NCBI GenBank assembly: GCA_030607895.1
Contig: JAUWJC010000143.1
Span: forward strand, 1-8,791
DNA: 8,791 nucleotides
Direction of reading: 5' to 3'
DNA from: Pirellulales bacterium
GTDB lineage: Bacteria > Planctomycetota > Planctomycetia > Pirellulales > Thermoguttaceae
Part shown: positions 1 through 5,223 of the stretch, one piece after another
Layout of the letters: the number at the start of each line of letters is the position of its first letter
Numbering within the stretch: the stretch's first letter is position 1
Notes under the pieces: generated by a model
Told to the model about the DNA's origin: nothing
The model's input: the letters and a program-made list of their open reading frames with translations, nothing else
The model's database searches: none
Translations under genes and position numbers: made by a program

Positions 1-2
1 TC

Positions 3-89
3 AGTTGTCAGTTATCAGTTATCAGTTGTCAGAGCTTGGAAACAACGGCTCTTGCCAGTCTTCAGACTGACTACTGATAACTGACTACT
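3..89. repeat. Heptamer repeat array in two opposed blocks
   Basis: Positions 3-30 are four head-to-tail heptamers of consensus AGTTRTC. After a spacer of 38 bp, positions 69-89 hold three heptamers in the opposite orientation (GACTACT, GATAACT, GACTACT). A perfect 13-nt inverted match joins the blocks (7-19 with 73-85), so the region could fold into a hairpin with a large loop. The window starts at the array, so it may extend further left. The units are far too short for a CRISPR array. Function unknown; it resembles simple intergenic repeats. Confidence 0.75.
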
Positions 90-501
90 TCATACCAAAA
101 GCGCAATCTTTGACCTCGTCGAGTATAGTTGTTCCTAGTAACCGGCGCAGCGGAAGCGGTGAACACCACATGAATTTTCAGATGTTGTCGTGACATATCG
201 GCAAACAATACTCACGACGACCCTCCGCTGTTCCAGGCGCCGAGCCAAATGCAACGATGTAACTAAGAATAGCCCCCAACATTTTCGCGATGGGATACCA
301 TTCGTCAAGGTCCGAACGATGAACGCGCCCGAACGATTTTGTAACGATGACCAGTTGCGGCCGATTTGTCAACCACCCCCGCAACGCTGTTGGCGAAAAA
401 AATTTCGGCCGACAAATTTTCCCGCGAATGCTTGACGAAATCACCAGCGGTTGCTATGCCGTTATGTACTTTGCAAATAATCTCCCCGGTTTCGCGCTGC
501 C
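90..501. other. Intergenic stretch without a recognisable gene
   Basis: About 410 bp lie between the heptamer array and the permease start. The open frames here are short, overlap in several frames and resemble no protein family I recognise. The stretch has an A/T-rich inverted motif near 388-420 (AAAATTT and AAATTTT around CGGCCGAC) and one weak promoter-like pair (432-460). I see no tRNA, rRNA or riboswitch structure. It is probably the upstream regulatory region of the permease plus decayed sequence. Confidence 0.5.
432..460 (+). promoter_or_regulatory. Weak promoter candidate upstream of the permease
   Basis: TTGACG (432-437, five of six matches to a sigma70 -35 box) is followed after 17 bp by TATGCC (455-460), which matches only three of six bases of a -10 box. 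It would place a transcript start roughly 35 nt before the permease ATG. The pairing could easily be chance, and promoter consensus in this lineage may differ. Confidence 0.2.
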
Positions 502-2172
502 ATGGCCGCACTGATTGCAATCGCTCCGCTGGTCGTTGTGTTTCTGCTGCTGGTCTTTCGGCGTTGGCCGGCAAAGAAGACAATGCCGGTAGGTTATGTG
601 TTGACGGCGGCGTTGGCGTTTTTCTATTGGCAGGTTCCCGCGGTGCGGATTGCGGCCGCCTCGATTCAGGGACTGATCATTGCCGGCGAGTTGCTGTACA
701 TTGTGTTTGGGGCGTTGCTTCTTTTGTTTGTCTTGAAGCATTCGGGCGCCGTGGCGGCTATCCGCGACGGGTTTCGCAGTATTTCTTCGGACCGACGCAT
801 CCAAGCGATTATTCTGGCTTGGACGTTTGGTTCGTTCATCGAAGGTGCATCGGGATTTGGCACGCCGGCGGCCGTGGCCGGTCCGTTGTTGGTAATTCTC
901 GGTTTTCCACCAATGGCAGCCGTGGTGGCGGCCCTTACCATCCAAAGTACGCCGGTCTCGTTCGGTGCGGTGGGTACGCCAATTCTTATCGGCGTGAACA
1001 CGGGCTTGGAAAACCAATCGCTGGTGACCGATTTCATCGCCCGGCCCGGCCCGCCCGAAACCTACCATCAACTGCTGATGACGATTGCCGGCGAGGTTGC
1101 GATCGTGCATGGGATAATCGGCACGTTGATACCACTTTTCGTAGTCTGTCTCTTAACGCGTTTCTTCGGGGCGAACCGGTCCTGGCGTGAAGGGCTTGCG
1201 GTTTGGAAGTTCGCCCTGTTTGCCGGCCTTGCCTTCACGATTCCGTACATGCTGCTCGGCGTGTTCCTGGGGCCGGAGTTCCCCTCGCTGCTGGGTGGGT
1301 TGATTGCTCTTGCACTCACGGTGACCGCGACCAAGGCAGGCTGGTTCCAGCCGAGCGAGCCGTGGGACTTCCCACCCGAGTCGTCCTGGCAACCCGACTG
1401 GCGAAGCAGCTTTCCGCCCGAACAGAACCAACAAGATCATCCGACAATTCCACTTTGGAGTGCGTGGATGCCTTACCTTCTCGTCGGTGCCTTGTTGGTA
1501 TTGGTGCGACTGGAGCCGCACATCCGCACCTGGATAGGCAGCGCAACAATCGACTGCGAGTGCATTACGTCGATATTCGGCACCGACATCGGTAAGAAGA
1601 CCAATCTGCTGGCGCTGCCGGGCACGATCTTTATCATCGTTTCACTGGCTTGCATTCCGCTTCATCGGATGAAGTTACGGAGCTTCGCGGCGGCGTTGGG
1701 TGAATCCGCTCGCGTGTTGGTCGCTGCGGCAGTGGCCATTGTCTTTGCCGTACCCATGGTGCGAATCTTTATTCAATCGAACATCAACACCGCCGGACTA
1801 CCCAGCATGCCAACCGAACTGGCCGAGACGGCGGCCAATTTGGCGGGCAGCGGCTGGCCGGCCTTTTCGGCCGGGATTGGGGCCATGGGTGCCTTTGTCG
1901 CCGGAAGCAACACGATCAGCAACATGACCTTCTCGCTGTTCCAGTTTGACGTTGGGCTACGGATCGGCGTATCGCCCCTGTTTATCGTGGCCTTGCAAGC
2001 CGTCGGTGGTGCCGCCGGCAACATGATCTGCGTACACAACGTGGTGGCGGCCTCGGCAACCGTCGGCCTGTTCGGCCAGGAAGGAGCCCTGATCCGGAAA
2101 ACCTTGATCCCCACCGCCTACTACCTCGCCGCCGCGGCAGTGATTGGCTGTGCAGTTCTGCTGGCGTGCTGA
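502..2172 (+). CDS. lctP: L-lactate permease (LctP family)
   Basis: A 556-residue polytopic inner-membrane protein, matching the family's usual length of about 550. LctP proteins import lactate (and often glycolate) with protons. Visible family signatures are the conserved segment with FGSFIEGASGFGTP (about residues 109-122) followed by hydrophobic helices and SFGAVGTPI, a GAFVAGSNTISNM segment near 463-475, and AVGGAAGNMICVHNVVAA near 500-517. A polar loop rich in P, W, E and Q around 285-315 separates the helical halves. The ATG at 502 is the only plausible start: the frame is closed by TAA at 478-480 and no other start codon lies between. No Shine-Dalgarno sequence is visible, unlike the oxidoreductase genes downstream. 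The last 20 codons recur as fossils at 2965-3024 and 4745-4798. It is convergent with the toxin gene, 52 bp away. Family is clear; substrate is inferred from the family. Confidence 0.9.
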   Translation: MAALIAIAPLVVVFLLLVFRRWPAKKTMPVGYVLTAALAFFYWQVPAVRIAAASIQGLIIAGELLYIVFGALLLLFVLKHSGAVAAIRDGFRSISSDRRIQAIILAWTFGSFIEGASGFGTPAAVAGPLLVILGFPPMAAVVAALTIQSTPVSFGAVGTPILIGVNTGLENQSLVTDFIARPGPPETYHQLLMTIAGEVAIVHGIIGTLIPLFVVCLLTRFFGANRSWREGLAVWKFALFAGLAFTIPYMLLGVFLGPEFPSLLGGLIALALTVTATKAGWFQPSEPWDFPPESSWQPDWRSSFPPEQNQQDHPTIPLWSAWMPYLLVGALLVLVRLEPHIRTWIGSATIDCECITSIFGTDIGKKTNLLALPGTIFIIVSLACIPLHRMKLRSFAAALGESARVLVAAAVAIVFAVPMVRIFIQSNINTAGLPSMPTELAETAANLAGSGWPAFSAGIGAMGAFVAGSNTISNMTFSLFQFDVGLRIGVSPLFIVALQAVGGAAGNMICVHNVVAASATVGLFGQEGALIRKTLIPTAYYLAAAAVIGCAVLLAC

Positions 2173-2176
2173 TTCG
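2112..2176 (+). repeat. Permease 3' end, parent-type copy of a three-copy repeat
   Basis: The final codons of the permease plus four bases after the stop match 2964-3028 at 61 of 65 positions. From 2117 onwards they also match 4743-4802. Differences from the 2964-3028 copy are Tyr to Asp (TAC/GAC), two silent changes (CTC/CTT, ATT/ATC) and the stop itself (TGA/TAA). Similarity stops abruptly just past the stop codon. Confidence 0.85.
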
Positions 2177-2224
2177 GCCGAAGGGAACCACACAAGCGGT
2201 GCGAAGCTGGAGAACATAACCGGC

Positions 2225-2626
2225 CTAAGGTGCAAGCCAGTCTTCCAGCCGCAAGTTGGGAATATGTCGAAAGTCGGCCGTGTTGTGGGTTACCACCGTC
2301 AGGTCGTGTGTCAAGGCAACCGAAGCAATCATCAAATCAACCCGATTCACCGAGAGCCCCTGACGCAAGAGCGCACCTCGCACGATTCCGAACTGTTTTG
2401 CACACGACCGGTCGAACGGGAGTACGCCGACATCAACCAGCAGATCGTCCTCGATCTTCTCCAAGATCGGTGCGGGATCTTCGCGGCGATACGCCCAGGC
2501 ATAGAGTTCGGCCAACACGATGCTTGGCAAGTACAAGCGGCCCGCATGTTGGATAAATCGATGCATCAGCCCCGCGGGCATCCTCAGGTGAGCGGAGCAA
2601 ATGTTGGTGTCCAGTAAGAAACTCAC
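2225..2626 (-). CDS. vapC: PIN-domain toxin, VapC-like ribonuclease
   Basis: A 133-residue PIN-domain protein of typical VapC length. The four acidic residues expected for the Mg2+-dependent nuclease site are present: Asp6 in LLDTN, Glu40 in VLAELY, Asp97 in VDLMIA and Asp118 in NTADF, followed by the usual short C-terminal strand. VapC toxins cleave specific RNAs, often tRNA or rRNA, when released from their antitoxin. The start is GTG at 2626-2624, which overlaps the antitoxin stop codon in a GTGA junction, indicating translational coupling. Stop is TAG. The gene looks intact. It is convergent with the lactate permease and has no evident functional link to it. The RNA target cannot be told from sequence. 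Confidence 0.88.
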   Translation of the reverse strand: MSFLLDTNICSAHLRMPAGLMHRFIQHAGRLYLPSIVLAELYAWAYRREDPAPILEKIEDDLLVDVGVLPFDRSCAKQFGIVRGALLRQGLSVNRVDLMIASVALTHDLTVVTHNTADFRHIPNLRLEDWLAP

Positions 2627-2862
2627 TCGGGCAACTCCGGCCGGCTGTCCAGTTTCCGTTCATTCTGGATTTCGTCCATGTGTTGATCCATTTCAGGGTA
2701 GTCGGCCAGTGCGCCTGCACAGCGTCGCAATCCTTCGCCCCACTGCCCTGGTGACGAGATGGGCCGCAGCACAACCTCGACGGCCTGGCCATCATCGATC
2801 CCGGGATCCTGCGCAAGACGAATAGTCCTGCCCTGAACGATGCCGTGAATCACTTCGTTCAT
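2623..2862 (-). CDS. vapB: Antitoxin of the VapBC-type pair
   Basis: A 79-residue protein, MNEVIHGIVQGRTIRL at the N-terminus, with a short beta-rich domain (about 1-34, containing DGQAVEVVLRPI) and a charged C-terminal tail (MDQHMDEIQNERK and onward) suited to wrap and inhibit the PIN toxin. Its stop overlaps the toxin start by 4 bp, the standard antitoxin-first layout. I chose the ATG at 2862-2860 because GGAAGG (2877-2872) lies 8 nt upstream. An in-frame ATG two codons earlier (2868) has only 2 nt of spacing, and a GTG at 2898 would add an unconserved-looking leader. In such pairs the complex usually represses its own promoter; I see no convincing operator. The antitoxin role rests mainly on position and size. 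Confidence 0.78.
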   Translation of the reverse strand: MNEVIHGIVQGRTIRLAQDPGIDDGQAVEVVLRPISSPGQWGEGLRRCAGALADYPEMDQHMDEIQNERKLDSRPELPE

Positions 2863-2964
2863 GGTCATGTCCTTCCACGAATGGCACAAAACACACACCT
2901 CTATTCTAGCACGGCCTATGTCATGTAGATAGCCCTACACCAAATCACACGAACAGAAAACAGC

Positions 2965-3024
2965 ACCGCCTACGACCTTGCCGCCGCGGCAGTGATCGGC
3001 TGTGCAGTTCTGCTGGCGTGCTAA
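2965..3024 (+). pseudogene. Fossil of a lactate permease C-terminus
   Basis: Reading in the permease frame gives TAYDLAAAAVIGCAVLLAC and a TAA stop, against TAYYLAAAAVIGCAVLLAC and TGA in the intact permease. Nothing upstream of it resembles the rest of a permease, so only the last 19 codons survive. It is more likely derived from a paralogous permease locus, or moved with the repeat, than a gene in its own right. Confidence 0.75.
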
Positions 3025-3054
3025 TTCGTAACCGCTTACGCAAAACCATGCAAC

Positions 3055-3074
3055 CCGCGGTGAGAACACCGCGG
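3055..3074. repeat. Hairpin in repeat copy A
   Basis: CCGCGGTG and CACCGCGG form a perfect 8-bp stem around the loop AGAA. The same stem is kept in copy B (4829-4848), where the only difference, AGGA, falls in the loop. No T-run follows, so it is not a typical intrinsic terminator. Confidence 0.75.
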
Positions 3075-3190
3075 CTCGGAGGGCCCTTTTTCGAGAAATC
3101 CGCTGCTGGGCTGGTAACGCGACTGGCGGTTGTTGATAATGAAGGCGTCCCACCAACTCCACCACATCGGTCCGAATCGACCGTAACCCG

Positions 3191-3197
3191 AAGGAGG
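3191..3197 (+). promoter_or_regulatory. Strong ribosome binding site fixing a GTG start
   Basis: AAGGAGG lies 7 nt before the GTG at 3205. It decides the start of the first oxidoreductase and places the Tat motif at residues 8-13. Confidence 0.85.
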
Positions 3198-3204
3198 CCG
3201 ACAA

Positions 3205-4530
3205 GTGATTCCTCCAGGCAAGATTTCACGACGACGTTTTCTCGCCCGAAGTGGCGCTCAGACCGCGGCCGCCGTGGCCGCACCAATGGTAATCCCCCGC
3301 CGTGGGCTGGCTGCGGCAGACAAACCGGGGGCCAACGATCGGATTGGCGTCGGTTTTATCGGCTGCGGACGCCGGGGCGGCCAGATCATGCGTCTGCCTG
3401 CACAAGGCGAGATAGTGGCCGCCGCCGATTGCGATTTTACACGTGCCGAAAAGACGGCCAGGAGAACGGAGTGCAAATCCTTCAAGGCCTACCGCGACTA
3501 CCGCCAGTTGCTAGACAATAAAGCGGTCGACGCCGTAGTGGTGGCTACACCCGACCACTGGCGTGCACTGAATTGCATCCACGCCGCCCAGGCCGGCAAG
3601 GATATCTACGCCGAGAAGCCGCTTACGCTGACGATCAAGGAAGGCCGGGCGATTGCCAACGCGGTGCGGAAATACAAACGGGTCTTCCAAACCGGCAGCC
3701 AGCAGCGTTCGATGGCCCCCAACCGGATCGCTTGCGAGATGGTCCGCAACGGCCTGATCGGCAAGGTACATACGGTAATCGGGGCCAACTACCCCAGCCC
3801 CTGGTTGATGGACCTGCCCGGTCAGCCGGCTCCCGAAGGATTAAACTGGGACGTCTGGTGCGGCCAGGCCCCGGTGGTACCGTTTCACAAGGAGCTTTAC
3901 GTTCCGCGAGGCAACCCCGGCTGGATTTCAGTCTGGCCCTACTCGGGCGGCGAGATGACCGGCTGGGGTGCTCACGGGCTGGACCAGATTCAGTGGGCGC
4001 TGGGCGCCGACGAGAGTGGTCCGATCGAAGCCTGGTCGGAAGGCGGTCCGTACAAGCCCAAAACCTACACGGCCCCGGTCAGCCGACCGGAAGGCAACGC
4101 CGCGTCGGCCAAGCACAAGGTCTTCTTCCGCTACGCCAGCGGCGTGCTTGTCAAGCTGGACAACGGCTCGGGGGCCGGCGGCACGTTTGTCGGCGAGTGC
4201 GGCAAGATGATGATCCGCCGGAACGGTTTCAAGACCGATCCACCGGAGTTAGCCAAGGAGCCGCTTCCCAGCGACGCCGTGCGGCTCTACAAGAGCGACA
4301 ACCATATGCAGAACTGGTTCGATTGCATGAACTCGCGCAAGCGATGCGTTGCCGACGTGGAGATTGGTCACCGCTCATGCACCGTATGCCACCTGGGCAA
4401 CATTGCCCGATGGCTCGGACGCAAACTCAAATGGGACCCCGAAAAAGAGATATTCCCCGGCGACGACGAGGCCAACAAGTATCTCGATATCGAGAGACGG
4501 AAGCCCTACCAGTTACCCGATCCGGTGTAA
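3205..4530 (+). CDS. Tat-exported Gfo/Idh/MocA family oxidoreductase (first paralogue)
   Basis: A 441-residue NAD(P)-dependent dehydrogenase-family protein, GTG start. Residues 8-13 (SRRRFL) followed by an Ala-rich stretch to about residue 38 form a twin-arginine signal, so the folded cofactor-bound enzyme probably works in the periplasm. The Rossmann motif GFIGCGRRG is at 50-58 with all glycines. The family's ATPDHW segment is present, and EKP at 137-139 holds the lysine usually involved in catalysis or cofactor contact. GAHGLDQ at 255-261 gives a conserved active-site histidine (His257). The C-terminal segment RKLKWDPEKEIFPGD is shared almost exactly with the third paralogue. Substrate cannot be assigned; relatives act on sugars, inositols and sugar acids. 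Most of its upstream region is repeat copy A, and its end is followed by a double palindrome that probably terminates transcription. Length and motifs indicate an intact gene. Confidence 0.9.
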   Translation: MIPPGKISRRRFLARSGAQTAAAVAAPMVIPRRGLAAADKPGANDRIGVGFIGCGRRGGQIMRLPAQGEIVAAADCDFTRAEKTARRTECKSFKAYRDYRQLLDNKAVDAVVVATPDHWRALNCIHAAQAGKDIYAEKPLTLTIKEGRAIANAVRKYKRVFQTGSQQRSMAPNRIACEMVRNGLIGKVHTVIGANYPSPWLMDLPGQPAPEGLNWDVWCGQAPVVPFHKELYVPRGNPGWISVWPYSGGEMTGWGAHGLDQIQWALGADESGPIEAWSEGGPYKPKTYTAPVSRPEGNAASAKHKVFFRYASGVLVKLDNGSGAGGTFVGECGKMMIRRNGFKTDPPELAKEPLPSDAVRLYKSDNHMQNWFDCMNSRKRCVADVEIGHRSCTVCHLGNIARWLGRKLKWDPEKEIFPGDDEANKYLDIERRKPYQLPDPV

Positions 4531-4537
4531 GGGCTGT

Positions 4538-4612
4538 AAAGCCGCGACCAGTGGTCGCGGTATTCCAAATGAACGAACAACTCAAAGAACCGCGACCACT
4601 GGTCGCGGCTTT
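4538..4612. terminator. Nested double palindrome, likely terminator
   Basis: Positions 4538-4561 and 4589-4612 are a perfect 24-bp inverted repeat with a 27-nt spacer. Each arm is itself a hairpin: CCGCGACC-AGT-GGTCGCGG (4543-4560) and CCGCGACC-ACT-GGTCGCGG (4590-4608 region). The right arm is followed by CTTTT, which suits intrinsic termination of the gene ending at 4530; the left arm begins AAAGCC, giving the mirror structure for the other strand. A related copy lies at 7821-7847. Two alternative folds are possible: two small hairpins or one long stem. Confidence 0.75.
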
Positions 4613-4664
4613 TCAATTAACCATTCTCGCACGCCTTTACATTGATTGAAAGGATCCCTATCAC

Positions 4665-4769
4665 ATGGCCAGGTTCTCACGACGGCGTTTCCTGAAAAAC
4701 ACCGCCGCACTGTCAGTCGGCGCGGCGGTTCCAAGTATGGTTCCTACGACCTTGCCGCCGCGGCAGTGA
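4665..4769 (+). pseudogene. Truncated second Tat-type oxidoreductase gene
   Basis: An ATG with AGGA 10 nt upstream starts a clear twin-arginine signal: MARFSRRRFLKNTAAL, then SVGAAVPSMVP. It parallels the first 31 residues of the third oxidoreductase (KKFSRRRFLRESAAL, ending in YVIP) at protein and DNA level. Native coding ends at 4742; the frame then runs into repeat copy B and stops at TGA 4767-4769. No Rossmann motif or other body of the protein follows. It is therefore the stub of a third Gfo/Idh/MocA-type gene cut at the repeat boundary. Other Tat-exported planctomycete families share such signals, so the family of the lost body is inferred from neighbours. Confidence 0.75.
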
Positions 4770-4798
4770 TCGGCTGTGCAGTTCTGCTGGCGTGCTAA
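4745..4798 (+). pseudogene. Second fossil of a lactate permease C-terminus
   Basis: In the permease frame it reads YDLAAAAVIGCAVLLAC then TAA, identical to the fossil at 2965-3024 apart from its shorter start. It belongs to repeat copy B and lies in a different frame from the truncated oxidoreductase that runs into it. Confidence 0.72.
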
Positions 4799-4828
4799 TT
4801 CGTAACCGCTTACGCAAAACCATGCAAC

Positions 4829-4848
4829 CCGCGGTGAGGACACCGCGG
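4829..4848. repeat. Hairpin in repeat copy B
   Basis: A perfect 8-bp stem CCGCGGTG/CACCGCGG around the loop AGGA; the counterpart of 3055-3074, with the stem unchanged and one loop base different. Confidence 0.75.
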
Positions 4849-4930
4849 CTCGGAGGGCCCTTTTTCGAGAAATCCGCTGCTGGGCTGGTAACGCGACTGG
4901 CTGTTGTCAATAATGGAGGCGTCCCACCAA

Positions 4931-5104
4931 TGTCACCACCCCAGTTCCGTTTGACCAGAAGATGAAGGAGAGTTGCAGATGTTTCATTATGTCGAGGAAC
5001 CCGGACTTTCAGCCCATTGACAACGCCGATTTTTCTGCTTAAGGTAGTAGTAATCATCGGGGGTGGTTCCCGGCAGGTAACGCCGGCTCGCAAGTTTCCC
5101 GGAG
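4931..5104 (+). other. Leader remnant with an orphan ribosome binding site
   Basis: AAGGAG at 4965-4970 and ATG at 4979 fall at exactly the same offset (1774) as the AAGGAG and GTG of the first oxidoreductase. The frame from 4979 ends after 13 codons (TGA 5018-5020) and shows no Tat signal. An overlapping frame from the ATG at 4962 ends after 26 codons. Neither resembles a known protein. A weak hairpin lies at 5070-5086 (CCGGC/GCCGG). Most likely this is the leader of a gene whose body has been lost. Confidence 0.4.
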
Positions 5105-5130
5105 TTTGCACCTAGAAACGGAAGAGCCAA
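5105..5130 (+). repeat. First unit of a 26-bp direct repeat in a duplicated leader
   Basis: This 26-nt unit, with core CACCTAGAAACGGAAGAG, recurs exactly at 5173-5198, 68 bp further on. A purine-rich GAGGGT follows at 5152 but without a start codon, suggesting an inactive older copy of the leader of the FG-GAP gene. Confidence 0.85.
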
Positions 5131-5172
5131 CAAATACGAAGTTACACAATTGAGGGTCTTCGTTTTCAGGTT

Positions 5173-5198
5173 TTTGCACCTAGAAACGGAAGAGCCAA
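5173..5198 (+). repeat. Second unit of the 26-bp direct repeat
   Basis: Exact copy of 5105-5130. It lies just before the active Shine-Dalgarno sequence GGAGGG (5211-5216) of the FG-GAP gene, so it falls in that gene's likely 5' untranslated region. Confidence 0.85.
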
Positions 5199-5223
5199 AT
5201 ATTTCACTTTGGAGGGTATTGCG

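Larger units (their letters stand above)
2964..3156 (+). repeat. Copy A of a 188-bp repeat carrying a permease tail
   Basis: Positions 2969-3156 match 4743-4930 at 183 of 188 bases with no gaps (offset 1774). The first part (2964-3028) is homologous to the lactate permease 3' end; the remainder is non-coding. It contains a 14-bp imperfect palindrome (3027-3040, CGTAA-CCGC-TTACG) and a perfect 8-bp stem hairpin (3055-3074). The last 26 bases carry four of the five differences from copy B. This copy lies 48 bp upstream of the first oxidoreductase start, so it supplies most of that gene's upstream region. Short open frames on its minus strand are coincidental. Confidence 0.88.
4743..4930 (+). 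repeat. Copy B of the 188-bp repeat
   Basis: It matches 2969-3156 at 183 of 188 bases. It begins exactly where the truncated oxidoreductase loses its coding sense. It carries the permease tail (4745-4798, ending TAA), the imperfect palindrome and the 8-bp-stem hairpin (4829-4848). Similarity falls sharply after 4930 to about 55% over the next 51 bases, but a Shine-Dalgarno sequence and a start codon remain aligned with those of the first oxidoreductase. No short flanking target duplication is obvious. Confidence 0.88.

Noticed and set aside
3..89. CRISPR array
   Set aside because: Units are 7 bp, contiguous and in both orientations; there are no unique spacers and no cas genes.
110..129. TTGACC followed by TATAGT as a promoter
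   Set aside because: The boxes are only 8 bp apart, far less than the usual 16-18 bp.
454..1110. A 218-codon minus-strand frame and a 274-codon plus-strand frame (366-1190) over the permease
   Set aside because: Both are shadows of the LctP coding frame; their translations are rich in Arg, Gly and His and show no family features.
2144..2617. A 157-codon plus-strand frame opposite the toxin gene
   Set aside because: The minus-strand frame carries the four PIN acidic residues and a coupled antitoxin; the plus frame shows nothing recognisable.
2935..3286. Minus-strand frames shared by repeat copies A and B
   Set aside because: Their similarity follows from the DNA repeat. They also overlap the antisense of the permease tail, so no separate repeated gene is needed.
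4962..5042. A 26-codon small protein gene
   Set aside because: Its ATG overlaps the Shine-Dalgarno region and its sequence shows no known motif. It is better explained as part of a leftover leader.
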